Shown: one piece after another, positions 48,124-56,734 of the stretch
How positions within the stretch are numbered: position 1 is the stretch's first letter
How the letters are laid out: the number at the start of each line of letters is the position of its first letter
Assembly: GCF_007747995.1 (NCBI RefSeq)
Contig: NZ_CP036276.1
Span: 2,471,001 to 2,535,000, forward strand
Direction: 5' to 3'
From: Symmachiella dynata
GTDB taxonomy: Bacteria; Planctomycetota; Planctomycetia; Planctomycetales; Planctomycetaceae
Length of the DNA stretch: 64,000 nucleotides
The notes under the pieces: generated by a model
What the model was told of the DNA's origin: nothing
Seen by the model: the letters and a program-made list of their open reading frames with translations, nothing else
The model's database searches: none
Translations under genes and position numbers: made by a program

Positions 48124-48678
48124 ATGACCGAAACCACCCCAAAAAGCCGTCTGCCGCGCACGGGCACGTTAGTGGTCATCGCCATCGTTTTACTTGTCGG
48201 ATGCGGCATGATGATGGTGTGGGTGCCGTATCACCGCAATCAGACAGCCATTGCTGAGATTGCACGACTTGGTGGAAGAACGGAGTCGGAGTTTGCACCT
48301 CCACTCTGGATTCCTGACGTGTTGGCTAGTGAAATAATGCCACTGTTCGAAAGGGTCTACCACATTGACTTAACCGAGACTCACATCACTGACGAAGATC
48401 TCGGGAATTTCCAAGGGCTGACGAATCTTAAAATCCTGTGGCTAGATAACACGCAAGTGGGCGATGTAGGCTTACAGCACGTCGGAGGGTTGACAGACTG
48501 TTCGCAATTATCGTTGCACAACACACCGGTCGGTGACGATGGTATGGAACACCTTCGAGGACTGAAAAACCTGCACGTTTTATGGCTTCATCACACACAT
48601 GTCACGGAAACAGGTTTTAAGAGACTACAAGCTGCTCTTCCCGAATGCCAGATTCACTGGAGGCCATCAACCCCATGA
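48124..48678 (+). CDS. Membrane-anchored LRR protein 4 of 6, shortest
   Basis: 184 residues, with the same anchor (MTETTPKSRLPRTGTLV), a hydrophobic span containing GCGMMMVWVPYH, a linker APPLWIPDVLASEIM and only about four repeats (ETHITDEDLGNF, NTQVGDVGLQHV, NTPVGDDGMEHL, HTHVTETGFKRL). The cap is FKRLQAALPECQIHW. Its stop codon overlaps the ATG of copy 5 (ATGA), indicating translational coupling, the clearest operon evidence in the cluster. It may be a decoy or short-range member of the set; function unknown. Confidence 0.85.
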   Translation: MTETTPKSRLPRTGTLVVIAIVLLVGCGMMMVWVPYHRNQTAIAEIARLGGRTESEFAPPLWIPDVLASEIMPLFERVYHIDLTETHITDEDLGNFQGLTNLKILWLDNTQVGDVGLQHVGGLTDCSQLSLHNTPVGDDGMEHLRGLKNLHVLWLHHTHVTETGFKRLQAALPECQIHWRPSTP

Positions 48679-49658
48679 CCGAAGCCACCCCAAAAAGCCC
48701 TCTGCCGCGTATGAGCATCATGTTGCTTTTTGCTGTGGTGTTGCTGATTGGCGGGGTCGTGTTGACGCTGCGAAGACCGGCCTACCGAGAACAGCAGGCA
48801 ATTGCTGAAATTGATCGGCTGGGCGGAATGGCTAAATCGGAAATCATTCGTCCCCGCTGGATTCCAGAGTCGATTGGCGACGAGAATTTGGCCGTTTACA
48901 ACAGAGTTATTCTTGTCAATTTATCGAACACCCAAGTCAGCGATACGGGACTGGAGCACGTCGGCGGATTGAAACAACTACGAACACTGCAGCTCAACAA
49001 CACCCCGGTTGGCAATGCCGGGCTTGAGCATCTCCAAGGGTTGGCCAACCTTGAAGATCTAGATCTCAACAATACCCAAGTCAGTGATGCAGGTCTTGAG
49101 TCGCTTCGAGGGCTGAATCACCTTTCGGAACTTCGGCTGGGTGGCACCCAGGTCAGCGGTTCGGGGCTGGTGTCTCTCCGGGGGCTGACCAACCTGGCTT
49201 ATCTATATCTCGACGATTCCCAAGTCGGCGATGCGGGGCTTGAGCATCTCGGGGGGGTAAAGAACCTGAGAGTTCTATCGCTGGAAAATACCCAAGTTAG
49301 CGACGCTGGGCTTGATCATCTTCGAGGATTGTCAAATCTAAACAGTCTAAATCTCAACGATACCCGAGTCAGCGACGTTGGACTTGAGCATCTTCAAAAA
49401 TTGCCCCAACTAGTACAACTTACGCTCGATAACACCCAAATTAGTGATGCGGGGCTTGAGCATGTTCATGGGTTTCCCCAACTTGATCAGCTATCGCTCA
49501 ACAACACACAAATCAGTGATGCGGGGCTTGAGCATCTTCGAGGGTTGACTCACTTTATTCAGATTTCACTCGAAAACACTCACGTGACGCAAGCCGGGAT
49601 CGATAAACTCAAACAAGCCTGTCCTTGCTACATTCGATGGACACCGCCATCGGAATAA
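48675..49658 (+). CDS. Membrane-anchored LRR protein 5 of 6
   Basis: 327 residues from ATG 48675, overlapping the stop of copy 4; a longer frame to 48645 is ignored. N-terminus MTEATPKSPLPRMSIMLLFA, then a hydrophobic span and RPRWIPESIGDENL. About ten repeats follow, including NTQVSDTGLEHV, NTQVSDAGLESL, GTQVSGSGLVSL and NTQISDAGLEHV, and the cap VTQAGIDKLKQACPCYIRW. Repeats are individually well preserved but not identical in DNA, unlike copy 2. An LRR with this many repeats would form a long curved solenoid exposed outside the membrane. Confidence 0.86.
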   Translation: MTEATPKSPLPRMSIMLLFAVVLLIGGVVLTLRRPAYREQQAIAEIDRLGGMAKSEIIRPRWIPESIGDENLAVYNRVILVNLSNTQVSDTGLEHVGGLKQLRTLQLNNTPVGNAGLEHLQGLANLEDLDLNNTQVSDAGLESLRGLNHLSELRLGGTQVSGSGLVSLRGLTNLAYLYLDDSQVGDAGLEHLGGVKNLRVLSLENTQVSDAGLDHLRGLSNLNSLNLNDTRVSDVGLEHLQKLPQLVQLTLDNTQISDAGLEHVHGFPQLDQLSLNNTQISDAGLEHLRGLTHFIQISLENTHVTQAGIDKLKQACPCYIRWTPPSE

Positions 49659-49690
49659 CGCCGAACCACTGACACGAGACCGCGGCCGCC

Positions 49691-50461
49691 ATGACCGAAA
49701 CCACCCCCAAACGCCGACGACCGCGCAAACGCGTGATACTGCTCATCGTCGTGCTGTTGGCGGTGAGTAGTGCTGTGCTGGCCGTCTGGTGGCCGTATTA
49801 TTGTGAGCAAGTGGCGATCGCTAAAATCGATGAATTGGGGGGATTGACACGGACGGGGATCGTGCGTCCTCGCTGGATTCCTGAAGCGGTCGATGATCGT
49901 TATTTGGTCCTGTTTGAGCGAATCGATGCGATCAGTCTGTCAGTTCCCCAGGTCGGCGATGCGGAACTTGAGCAATTTCGCAAATTGACCAACTTACAGA
50001 TCCTGATTCTCAACAACACACAAGTCGGCGACGCGGGGCTTGCTCGACTGCGAAAACGGAAAAAAATTTGGGACCTTTCGCTGGATCAGACCCAAGTCAC
50101 CGATGCCGGGCTTGAGCACCTGCGGGAATTGCCCAACCTGCAATGGCTGAGCCTGAAAAACACGCAAGTATCTGACGCCGGGCTTAAGCATCTGCAAGGA
50201 CTCAGCAAACTTCAACTCCTTTCGCTGGATGAGACCCAGGTCACTGATGCGGGACTTGCGCATCTCAAGGGATTGAACAAACTAGTGGCCCTCTCGCTGA
50301 ATAACACGCAGATCGGCGACGTCGGGGTCGAGTCGCTCGGTGAGCTGAAGACCCTCAGATACCTCTCTGTCTGTAACACCCAAGTCACGCGAGACGGATA
50401 CTGGGCCCTTCGGTTAGCTCTGCATGGTTGTGATATCCGCTGGACGCCTCCAGCGAAATAG
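49691..50461 (+). CDS. Membrane-anchored LRR protein 6 of 6
   Basis: 256 residues, the most diverged copy. The anchor begins MTETTPKRRRPRKRVILLIV and the span LLAVSSAVLAVWWPYYC; the linker RPRWIPEAVDDRYL is retained. About seven repeats (VPQVGDAELEQF, NTQVGDAGLARL, QTQVTDAGLEHL, NTQVSDAGLKHL, ETQVTDAGLAHL, NTQIGDVGVESL) and a degenerate cap (VTRDGYWALRLALHGCDIRW) follow. It is the last member; a 323-bp gap separates it from the next gene. The more basic N-terminal segment (KRRRPRKR) supports the N-in orientation. Function unknown. Confidence 0.85.
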   Translation: MTETTPKRRRPRKRVILLIVVLLAVSSAVLAVWWPYYCEQVAIAKIDELGGLTRTGIVRPRWIPEAVDDRYLVLFERIDAISLSVPQVGDAELEQFRKLTNLQILILNNTQVGDAGLARLRKRKKIWDLSLDQTQVTDAGLEHLRELPNLQWLSLKNTQVSDAGLKHLQGLSKLQLLSLDETQVTDAGLAHLKGLNKLVALSLNNTQIGDVGVESLGELKTLRYLSVCNTQVTRDGYWALRLALHGCDIRWTPPAK

Positions 50462-50784
50462 CGTCTCCGGCGATTGCGACTGTGCTTAGAGCATTCCTAT
50501 GCCGGTCACGGGGAATTCTCCCCACAACGGCGGCTTTTTGTGGGCTGCGCCCGCCCTGATTGCGAAGCGATCATGGCCACCCATTGATTTTGTATGAGAT
50601 TCGCAATCTTTTACTGCATTGCCACTTACGGCGAATTCACCTCTCGGGCATCCGTCGGTTTCAAGATGTCTTGTAACGCATTCGGGGTCACTCCGCTTCA
50701 CTGGGTAGAGGGAGCAAACAGTTGCTCCTCACCACAAACTAAACAATCAATCCGACAGACCCAAACCCCAGCGAGGTGAACCCC
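50462..50784. other. Intergenic region after the LRR cluster
   Basis: About 320 bp. No gene recognised. GAGGTGA at 50773-50779 is a good ribosome-binding site for the next gene. No strong terminator hairpin was found for the LRR cluster. Confidence 0.4.
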
Positions 50785-51759
50785 ATGCGACAAATTTTCA
50801 TTCGACTGACGACCACCCTTTGCGTTGCCACAGCCCTGTTGTGCACGGCGACGACGACTCCCGCGGCGGACGACCTGTTTTCTTCCGACAGCTTGAAACA
50901 AGTCTTCAATCCCGCGCCACCACAAAACGCAACACCGCCGAGTCCTCCGCAACAATCCCCAGTGCAGCCGGTTCCTCCGCAGCAACCGCCCACCCAAACG
51001 CAACCACCAAGCCGGGCGTTGGATCCTGCTGAGATCCCGAATTTCCTGATGCTGATGGGGTATCAATCCGAGGACCTGGGCGATGGGGTCTTTAAGACCA
51101 CCTTGAAAAAAGGGGAATGGAATCTGCCATACGCATTCGTGATCAGCCCCAACAAGGCTCAATTTTGGGTCACCCTGTCGCTGAACACGCTGCAAGAAGG
51201 CGTTTCGATTCCCGCCGAAAAAATGCAGAAGATGTTGAATTTCAACCACCAATACGGCCCGATTCACTTTGCCTACAGCGAAAAAACCCGGCGGATTTAC
51301 GTTTGCCGAGCCTTGGAAAACGATGGCCTGAATCCGGCAGAAGTGAAGAAAGTCATCGAAGTCTTGGCCGAGTTGGCGATCAATAACGAAGACTTGTGGA
51401 ACCACACCAAATGGCAAACGGCTCAACAGCCGCAGGTTCAACAACAAACGCCGCAAGCACCGGTTCAGCAGCAACCGACACCGGCACACGTCGGCACATG
51501 GCGGTCGACCGCACCGGACAACTCGACGTTTCAGCTAACCCTAAACGCCGACGGGAGCTTTGTGCTCTACCACGTGCATGGCTCGAAGACCGACAAGTCC
51601 GTTGGCCGCTACACGTTGGCTGGAAACAGTCTGACCTTGTTGATGACTGAAACGGACAAATTGGAAGCCTATTTCACTTGGTACAACAACGGCACATGGC
51701 GATTCCTGATGAAAGACGCCCAACCGGGTGCCCAGGGCCTGCTGTTCGCTAAAGCGTAA
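50785..51759 (+). CDS. Secreted YbjN-like protein with Pro/Gln linker
   Basis: 324 residues from ATG 50785 with GAGGTGA six bases upstream. A signal peptide (FIRLTTTLCVATALLCTATTTPAA) is followed by a Pro/Gln/Thr-rich linker (~40-80). Residues ~85-205 look like a YbjN/type III-secretion-chaperone-like fold (FLMLMGYQSEDLGDGVFKTT, NLPYAFVISPNKAQFWVTLS, KVIEVLAELAINNEDLW). After a second Gln-rich linker, the C-terminal ~85 residues read as a small lipocalin-like beta barrel (GTWRSTAPDNSTFQLTLNAD ... LEAYFTWYNNGTWRFLM). YbjN domains are normally cytoplasmic, so a secreted one with a lipocalin-like tail is notable. A perfect terminator follows. Confidence 0.65.
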   Translation: MRQIFIRLTTTLCVATALLCTATTTPAADDLFSSDSLKQVFNPAPPQNATPPSPPQQSPVQPVPPQQPPTQTQPPSRALDPAEIPNFLMLMGYQSEDLGDGVFKTTLKKGEWNLPYAFVISPNKAQFWVTLSLNTLQEGVSIPAEKMQKMLNFNHQYGPIHFAYSEKTRRIYVCRALENDGLNPAEVKKVIEVLAELAINNEDLWNHTKWQTAQQPQVQQQTPQAPVQQQPTPAHVGTWRSTAPDNSTFQLTLNADGSFVLYHVHGSKTDKSVGRYTLAGNSLTLLMTETDKLEAYFTWYNNGTWRFLMKDAQPGAQGLLFAKA

Positions 51760-51787
51760 TCTCGACCGCAAAACTTGTGAAAACTTC

Positions 51788-51824
51788 AACCGCCCGGATC
51801 AATTCTGATTCGGGCGGTTTTCTT
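51788..51824 (+). terminator. Rho-independent terminator
   Basis: ACCGCCCGgATCA and TGATtCGGGCGGT form a 13-bp stem with one internal mismatch, a 4-base loop, and TTTTCTTT after. 28 bp after the YbjN-like stop. Confidence 0.88.
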
Positions 51825-52109
51825 TATGTTACTCTGTAGTAATGGGTTACGGCGAATTGATGCTCGAAAAACTTCCGGCCCTAGCATTTATTTTGAATCG
51901 CACTGCAACATTTGCGACGGAACTCCGCTTGGAGATGTAGCTGGTTAAAAACCACACGATGGTTTCTCCGGCGAAATCAAAATTCTCTGCCAAAAATTGC
52001 CAAACCGTGGCGCGTCGCTGCTGGAATTGGGCATTACCGAGTAGAGCAAACACGAAACATTCTCTCCCCCACTCAAACACAGACTCGATCACAACCCTAA
52101 AGGGATGCC
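51825..52109. other. Intergenic region before the His-rich gene
   Basis: About 285 bp between the terminator and the His-rich gene. No gene is visible. The stretch before 52100 should contain the promoter and the leader (AGGGATGCC before the ATG); no clear -10/-35 pair. Confidence 0.35.
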
Positions 52110-52940
52110 ATGAAAACCCTCATTCATCTGACTGCCGTTGTTTGCCTCCTGACACTATCAAGTGTGGCCGAAGCCGATTCCAAAACGGGTGGACGTCGCG
52201 GTGGCGGCCAGCGTGGACATCACGGCCGCCGGCATCATGGTCGTCACCACGGTCGACATCACGGCCATCACCGCGGCCACCATCATGGTCGTCACTACGG
52301 TGATTATTATGGTTACGGGCCGCGGGGGGGATTTGTGAGCGATCCTTTCGCCCCGATCGACGAAGGATTCGTTGTCGATCCGCTGGTCGGCGAAGCTGAA
52401 GTGATTCGTTCATTGGGCGAATTCAACCGCAATACGTCCGAAGCCTTGATCAACCTCGAAGAGGCTCGCCAAAAGGCCATCGAAAACCATCGATTGAGCG
52501 TTGAAACGCGGTACGAACTGAAACGGCAATGGCGGGAACGTCAAAATGCCCGGCTTAGCCGACGGCGCCGTCCCCAACCGCGTGACGGAGAAGCACGCCC
52601 AAAGACGGAGAACCGATTGGATGATGACGAGTTCAATCGCCTGACCGGAGAAATCGAATGGCCGGAAGTCCTGCTCGACACACAGTTCGAAGACTACCGT
52701 ATCGCTTTTGAACAAATCTTCGCTAACCCCACAACAAAAGAATCGGGAGCCGGCACCAACCTGCACCGCGACGTCAACGAACTGGCCTCCTACATGAGGG
52801 AGCAACTGCGGTTTCAAGTCGCCGACATGTCAGCCGCCGATTATATCGCTGCCAAGAAATTCATCGACCGGTTACTCAATGAAGCCCGTAGTACGGAGGT
52901 GCAAGTGAATAGCGACAGTGCAATCACCGCTCTGAAATAA
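52110..52940 (+). CDS. Secreted histidine/glycine-rich protein
   Basis: 276 residues with a signal peptide (MKTLIHLTAVVCLLTLSSVAEA). The mature N-terminus (~25-70) is made of His/Gly/Arg repeats of the HHGRHHGRHHGHHRG type followed by a Tyr/Gly stretch (HYGDYYGYGPRGG), a pattern that typically coordinates Ni, Cu or Zn. Residues ~100-150 are a charged helix (EARQKAIENHRLSVETRYELK), likely a coiled coil, and the last ~80 residues are also helical. I recognise no enzymatic domain. It may be a metal-binding or structural envelope protein. A hairpin terminator follows the stop. Confidence 0.7.
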   Translation: MKTLIHLTAVVCLLTLSSVAEADSKTGGRRGGGQRGHHGRRHHGRHHGRHHGHHRGHHHGRHYGDYYGYGPRGGFVSDPFAPIDEGFVVDPLVGEAEVIRSLGEFNRNTSEALINLEEARQKAIENHRLSVETRYELKRQWRERQNARLSRRRRPQPRDGEARPKTENRLDDDEFNRLTGEIEWPEVLLDTQFEDYRIAFEQIFANPTTKESGAGTNLHRDVNELASYMREQLRFQVADMSAADYIAAKKFIDRLLNEARSTEVQVNSDSAITALK

Positions 52941-52977
52941 ATGTGACGATTCTTTTCAACTCCAACTCCAAATCAAA

Positions 52978-53012
52978 CCCCCGTCTGCGACTTCGTCGCG
53001 ACGGGGGTTTTA
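52978..53012 (+). terminator. Rho-independent terminator
   Basis: CCCCCGT...GCGAC and GTCGCGACGGGGG pair around a TTC loop, followed by TTTTA. 37 bp after the His-rich gene. Confidence 0.88.
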
Positions 53013-53184
53013 GCATTTCCGCACAAGTAAATATTCGTCCCCCATGTTGCTCCGCCCGCGACGGGACTGCATCACCGCAGGCAACGGCGATTTGACAAAC
53101 CGGCGACGACTGCACAGACTGAGGAGCGATTCTGTTGAAGGTCTTCAATGATCATTTGTCATTCTTCGTCGAAAGGCTCTCGCA

Positions 53185-54669
53185 ATGCGCGTTTCCCTGG
53201 TTCTGCTGTTTGGCGTGTTGTTCGCGATTGTGGCTGACGCCGGAACTCTCGCAGCCGCCGATGCCGACAAGCCGAACGTTTTGTTTTTGATTTGCGATGA
53301 CCTCAACTGCGACCTCGGTTGTTATGGGCATCCACAAGTCAAATCGCCCAACATCGATCGATTGGCGCAGCGGGGCGTGCGTTTCTCCAACGCCTATTGC
53401 CAATACCCGTTGTGCGGACCCAGCCGCGCGTCTTTCATGACCGGGTTGTATCCCGACCAAACCTTGATTCATCGCAACAGCATTTATATTCGCGAAACAG
53501 TTCCCAACGTAAAAACGATGTCGCAAATGTTCCGCAGTGAGGGACATTTCGCCACGCGCATCGGCAAGATCTATCATTACGGCGTTCCACGGCACATCGG
53601 CACCAGCGGGCATGATGATCCCTTCTCCTGGGATTACACCATCAATCCCCGCGGTCGCGACAAAGACGAAGAGGATTTGATCTTCAGTCTCATTCCAGGC
53701 CAGTTCGGCGGAACGATGAGTTGGCTGGCCGCTGAGGGGACCGATGAAGAACAGACCGACGGCATCGCCGCCACGAACGCCACCGAATTGCTGCAGACGT
53801 ATGCCGCTGACAAACGGCAGTTCTATCTAGCGGTGGGACTCTATCGTCCGCACACGCCCTACGTGGCGCCCAAGAAATACTTCGACATGTATCCGTTGGA
53901 TAAGATCCGCGTGCCAACTGTCCCTGACGGCTACTTGGATACACTCCCCAAACCAGCGGTCCGCGCGATTCGACGAAAAAAGCAAAACTCAAACCTGCCG
54001 GACAAACTCGCCCGCCAAGCGATTCAAGCTTATTATGCCTCGATCACCTTTGCCGATGCCCAAGTCGGCCGCATTCTCGATGCACTGGATGAAGCGGGGT
54101 TGTCGGACAATACGATCGTGTTGTTTACGTCGGACCACGGTTATCACATGGGAGAACATGGCCATTATCAAAAAACGACGCTTTTCGAAAATGCGGCGCG
54201 CGTCCCCTTGATCATCGCCGGCCCCGGTGTCACAGCCAAGGGAGCCATCACCAGTGCACTCGCCGAAATGGTCGACTTCTATCCCACGCTGGCCGAAATG
54301 ACCGGTTTGACAACTCCGGACTATCTACCCGGCGTGAGTCTCGTGCCGGTGCTGAAAGATCCGACACAAACTCCCCGCGATTCCGCACTCACGCAGTACG
54401 ACTCCGGATACAGCATTCGCACACCGCGATATCGCTACACGCATTGGGGGCCCGACGGAGAAGACGGTGCCGAATTGTATGACCACCAAACGGACCCAGA
54501 GGAGATGGTCAATCTGGCCAACAAGCCGGAGTTCGCCGAGTTGGCCCTGCAGCTGTCTAAGCAACTCAAAGAACGCATCGCCGATGCGAAGCGCAAACCC
54601 CCCGGCGTGAATCAAATCCAAAACCGCAAAACCCGCAGAGTTCCAAGATCAAAAATTGGCCCACGATAA
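53185..54669 (+). CDS. Secreted sulfatase, iduronate-2-sulfatase-like
   Basis: 494 residues with a signal peptide ending near LAAADA. The formylglycine motif is C77-G-P-S-R-A-S-F-M-T-G. Metal ligands are D38-D39 in ICDDLNCDLG and DH in FTSDHGYHMGEHG; IGKIYHYG holds the catalytic Lys/His. The length, the CGPSR form (Gly at position 2) and HGHYQKTTLFENAARVP segment are typical of iduronate-2-sulfatase-like enzymes, as found repeatedly in planctomycetes. It would act on sulfated glycans outside the cytoplasm. The other sulfatase in the window has CTPSR and belongs to a different subgroup. No sulfatase-maturing gene is adjacent. Confidence 0.92.
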   Translation: MRVSLVLLFGVLFAIVADAGTLAAADADKPNVLFLICDDLNCDLGCYGHPQVKSPNIDRLAQRGVRFSNAYCQYPLCGPSRASFMTGLYPDQTLIHRNSIYIRETVPNVKTMSQMFRSEGHFATRIGKIYHYGVPRHIGTSGHDDPFSWDYTINPRGRDKDEEDLIFSLIPGQFGGTMSWLAAEGTDEEQTDGIAATNATELLQTYAADKRQFYLAVGLYRPHTPYVAPKKYFDMYPLDKIRVPTVPDGYLDTLPKPAVRAIRRKKQNSNLPDKLARQAIQAYYASITFADAQVGRILDALDEAGLSDNTIVLFTSDHGYHMGEHGHYQKTTLFENAARVPLIIAGPGVTAKGAITSALAEMVDFYPTLAEMTGLTTPDYLPGVSLVPVLKDPTQTPRDSALTQYDSGYSIRTPRYRYTHWGPDGEDGAELYDHQTDPEEMVNLANKPEFAELALQLSKQLKERIADAKRKPPGVNQIQNRKTRRVPRSKIGPR

Positions 54670-54736
54670 ACGGTTGCTGAACCGTACGTCCCAGGACGTT
54701 CTCGATTCCACGGCAGGTGGGTCCCAAGCACCACGT

Positions 54737-54770
54737 CTCCCAAACCGACCGCTTGCGGTCGTGCGCAGCG
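54737..54770. repeat. CCAAACCGACCGC hairpin repeat, copy 2
   Basis: CCAAACCGACCGCTTGCGGTCGTGCGCAGCGACA matches the layout of the copy after uvrA (20923-20953), with the stem kept by compensating changes. Confidence 0.5.
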
Positions 54771-55009
54771 ACATCTGTAATTTAGACAAATGGCGCGCAG
54801 CCCGATTCACAATTGAGCTACGGTTTTAATGTTGCCGAAATACAACACGGCTGAGCACGGCAGCGCGCGATCCATCGTCTTGAGAGAATTCGGGTTATGG
54901 CAAATCCCTGGCGGCGGTGTTGCCAAATGCCCACATGCTGGCGTTAGCGAGGGAAGACGGTTTCGTGATGGTTTAAGAAAATACCAAACGCGTTAAGTGT
55001 TGCCCTCGA

Positions 55010-55179
55010 TTGAAGTTATCCGTGGTGCGGTATTGCTGTTTCATACAGAATAATGCCCGGGCAAATCGATTGGCATCACGATTGCATTAAGAGACTGTCA
55101 TACAACACAAGACAACAACTCACGCAAACACACCAACCGCGTGAACTCTCCCGCCCCGCTCACCCAGCGGGGTTTTTTT
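55010..55179 (+). ncRNA. Candidate small RNA ending in a strong terminator
   Basis: A perfect terminator (55154-55179) stands 484 bp downstream of the sulfatase stop and points on the plus strand, yet no plus-strand gene lies before it. The sequence between about 55010 and 55150 has no coding character. A small untranslated RNA is the simplest explanation, though a very long sulfatase 3' UTR is possible. Start is a guess: TTGAAG (55010) could be a -35 element, but no good -10 was found. Confidence 0.35.
55154..55179 (+). terminator. Strong rho-independent terminator
   Basis: CCCCGCT-CACCC-AGCGGGG then seven T. Orientation is plus strand; the neighbouring minus-strand ATP-grasp gene ends at 55252, so it cannot serve that gene. 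Confidence 0.92.
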
Positions 55180-55251
55180 ATGCGCGGCTGAAGTCACAGG
55201 CAGCTAACAGCCCGTTGAAAACCCAAAAACATTCGCGAGTCGGGTGTGCTC

Positions 55252-56418
55252 CTAAACAAGCAGCTGCTCCACATCAGCCAGCGCGCTTTCCGTAGGCGCT
55301 GCCACGATCAGGTGCATCAGCTTCGGCGGCTGTCCGCCAATAGTGGCCGGTGAAGTCGGTATGATGCGGCAGTCGGCGGGGAGTTTCCGGCGAATGTGCT
55401 CCCATGGGGAATCTTCGGATCCCTCCAACGGTTGAAAAGGGAAATGCAACCAGGCGCCCGCTTCACCGGGGACAAGACAGCGCCGAAACCCCCAGGCCAA
55501 CCGGCCCATCGTCAAGCGGGCGTTGATATCTTGCAGTGGACGGATGCGGATTTCTCCCTGCTGATCGCGATACCGCATGGCATCGATGCCCAACGGGCCG
55601 AAGTATCCGGTTTGTTGCATATGAACTGCTAATCGCCGTCCCACGTCGACCGCTGTTTGCCAAGCGGTGGCCGCTGCGGCGGAAATCGTGAGCCGACTTC
55701 CGCGGTAGTGACCAGTTGCGTCGCACAATTGCGGCGTGATGCCCAACAACTGCGGTTCGCCGTCCCGGGGAATCTCAAATTGCAGCCCGGCTTCGTCGAT
55801 GCGTTGCACCCACGGTTCGAACAGCACCGCTCCATCGCGCGCGAGTCGTTTTTTGGCCCAGTTGATGGTCGGCGTCTCGACCTCCACGCCGCTTCCAAGA
55901 TGCCGTTCGCGGCCCGACATGCCAAAGCGTGCTTTGAGCACCCAACCGAGGGAGAAGTTCGCTGATTGCTCGATCACCCTTGCCAGTTCATCGAGATGAC
56001 AAATTTCGGCAGCGCCATCCAGGCCGCAATTCCAGCGGGTTTCCAATTCATAGGCGACACGGCGGCAGTTCGCCTGTTTCACAACTTCTAACGGCGGATG
56101 CTCGGCGGATGCACCGGTTTGTGTTGCCAACTTCAGAGCGACGTCTGACCAACCCCACGGAACCAGACTCAGGTCCCGTGGTAAGGACGCCCCGGCGGTC
56201 ACGAGTCGTGGTCGCGGCATCCCCGCTGCAGTGAGGTCATTGAGATGGGATTCATCAAATGGTGCCGGACACCACAGGTAGTCCTCTTCATCCGCGAGCG
56301 CGATCAGTGCGGGCGTCAATTCCGCATTGATCCGGCCCAGTTTGGAGTCGGGAGACGGAGCGCCGGCGCCGGTCAAATGGTGTTCGAAATCAAAATTACC
56401 GTAGAGGAGGCGGGGCAT
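55252..56418 (-). CDS. ATP-grasp-fold protein
   Basis: 388 residues from ATG 56418 (MPRLLYGNFDFEHHL); the frame to 56502 adds residues without conservation. It has the ATP-grasp layout: an N-terminal Rossmann-like part, then WVLKARFGMSGRERHL (ATP-binding Lys with a glycine-rich loop), VLFEPWVQRIDEAGLQF (hinge/adenine region), YFGPLGIDAMRY and IRPLQDINARLTMG, where the Asp/Asn/Arg cluster would hold Mg-ATP. ATP-grasp enzymes ligate a carboxylate to an amine or thiol. The substrate cannot be told. It has no obvious operon partner, reading opposite to the lipoprotein phosphodiesterase with ~315 bp between starts. Confidence 0.75.
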   Translation of the reverse strand: MPRLLYGNFDFEHHLTGAGAPSPDSKLGRINAELTPALIALADEEDYLWCPAPFDESHLNDLTAAGMPRPRLVTAGASLPRDLSLVPWGWSDVALKLATQTGASAEHPPLEVVKQANCRRVAYELETRWNCGLDGAAEICHLDELARVIEQSANFSLGWVLKARFGMSGRERHLGSGVEVETPTINWAKKRLARDGAVLFEPWVQRIDEAGLQFEIPRDGEPQLLGITPQLCDATGHYRGSRLTISAAAATAWQTAVDVGRRLAVHMQQTGYFGPLGIDAMRYRDQQGEIRIRPLQDINARLTMGRLAWGFRRCLVPGEAGAWLHFPFQPLEGSEDSPWEHIRRKLPADCRIIPTSPATIGGQPPKLMHLIVAAPTESALADVEQLLV

Positions 56419-56734
56419 CTTAAAATTGTAGCGATGCGGCGTTTTGAGAGCACTGCTGCCATCGGGCGACTTTAGCCAAAACCGCGCGCAGCCGGTCAAC
56501 AAAGTGCATCAGTCCGCACAAACGGAATAATTGGAACGACCCGTTCCTACCCCCTGTATAGCACCCCAGTTCAGGGGCGAATCGGTGATGCGGTCATTCC
56601 GGCTATGACGATCCTAATCCCCGTGACTGCCGTAGGACATCGGCCAGTCATGCGGTATTTGCGTTTTAAGAGTCTTCCGTCATTCGGACCCAGATGGCGG
56701 TCAAGCGATCCTTTCCCCAGAACCAGCAGCCCGC
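56419..56734. promoter_or_regulatory. Divergent promoter region, ATP-grasp and phosphodiesterase genes
   Basis: About 316 bp between two divergent starts; must hold both promoters. No repeat or small gene was seen and no box is clear enough to call. Confidence 0.35.

Noticed and set aside
45352-50461. Possibility that the LRR cluster is a known toxin or effector locus
   Set aside because: No catalytic, secretion or immunity gene is seen; only anchors and LRR repeats.
54670-55251. Protein-coding gene in the gap after the second sulfatase (80-codon frame at 55053)
   Set aside because: It runs through the terminator and has no coding character or ribosome-binding site.
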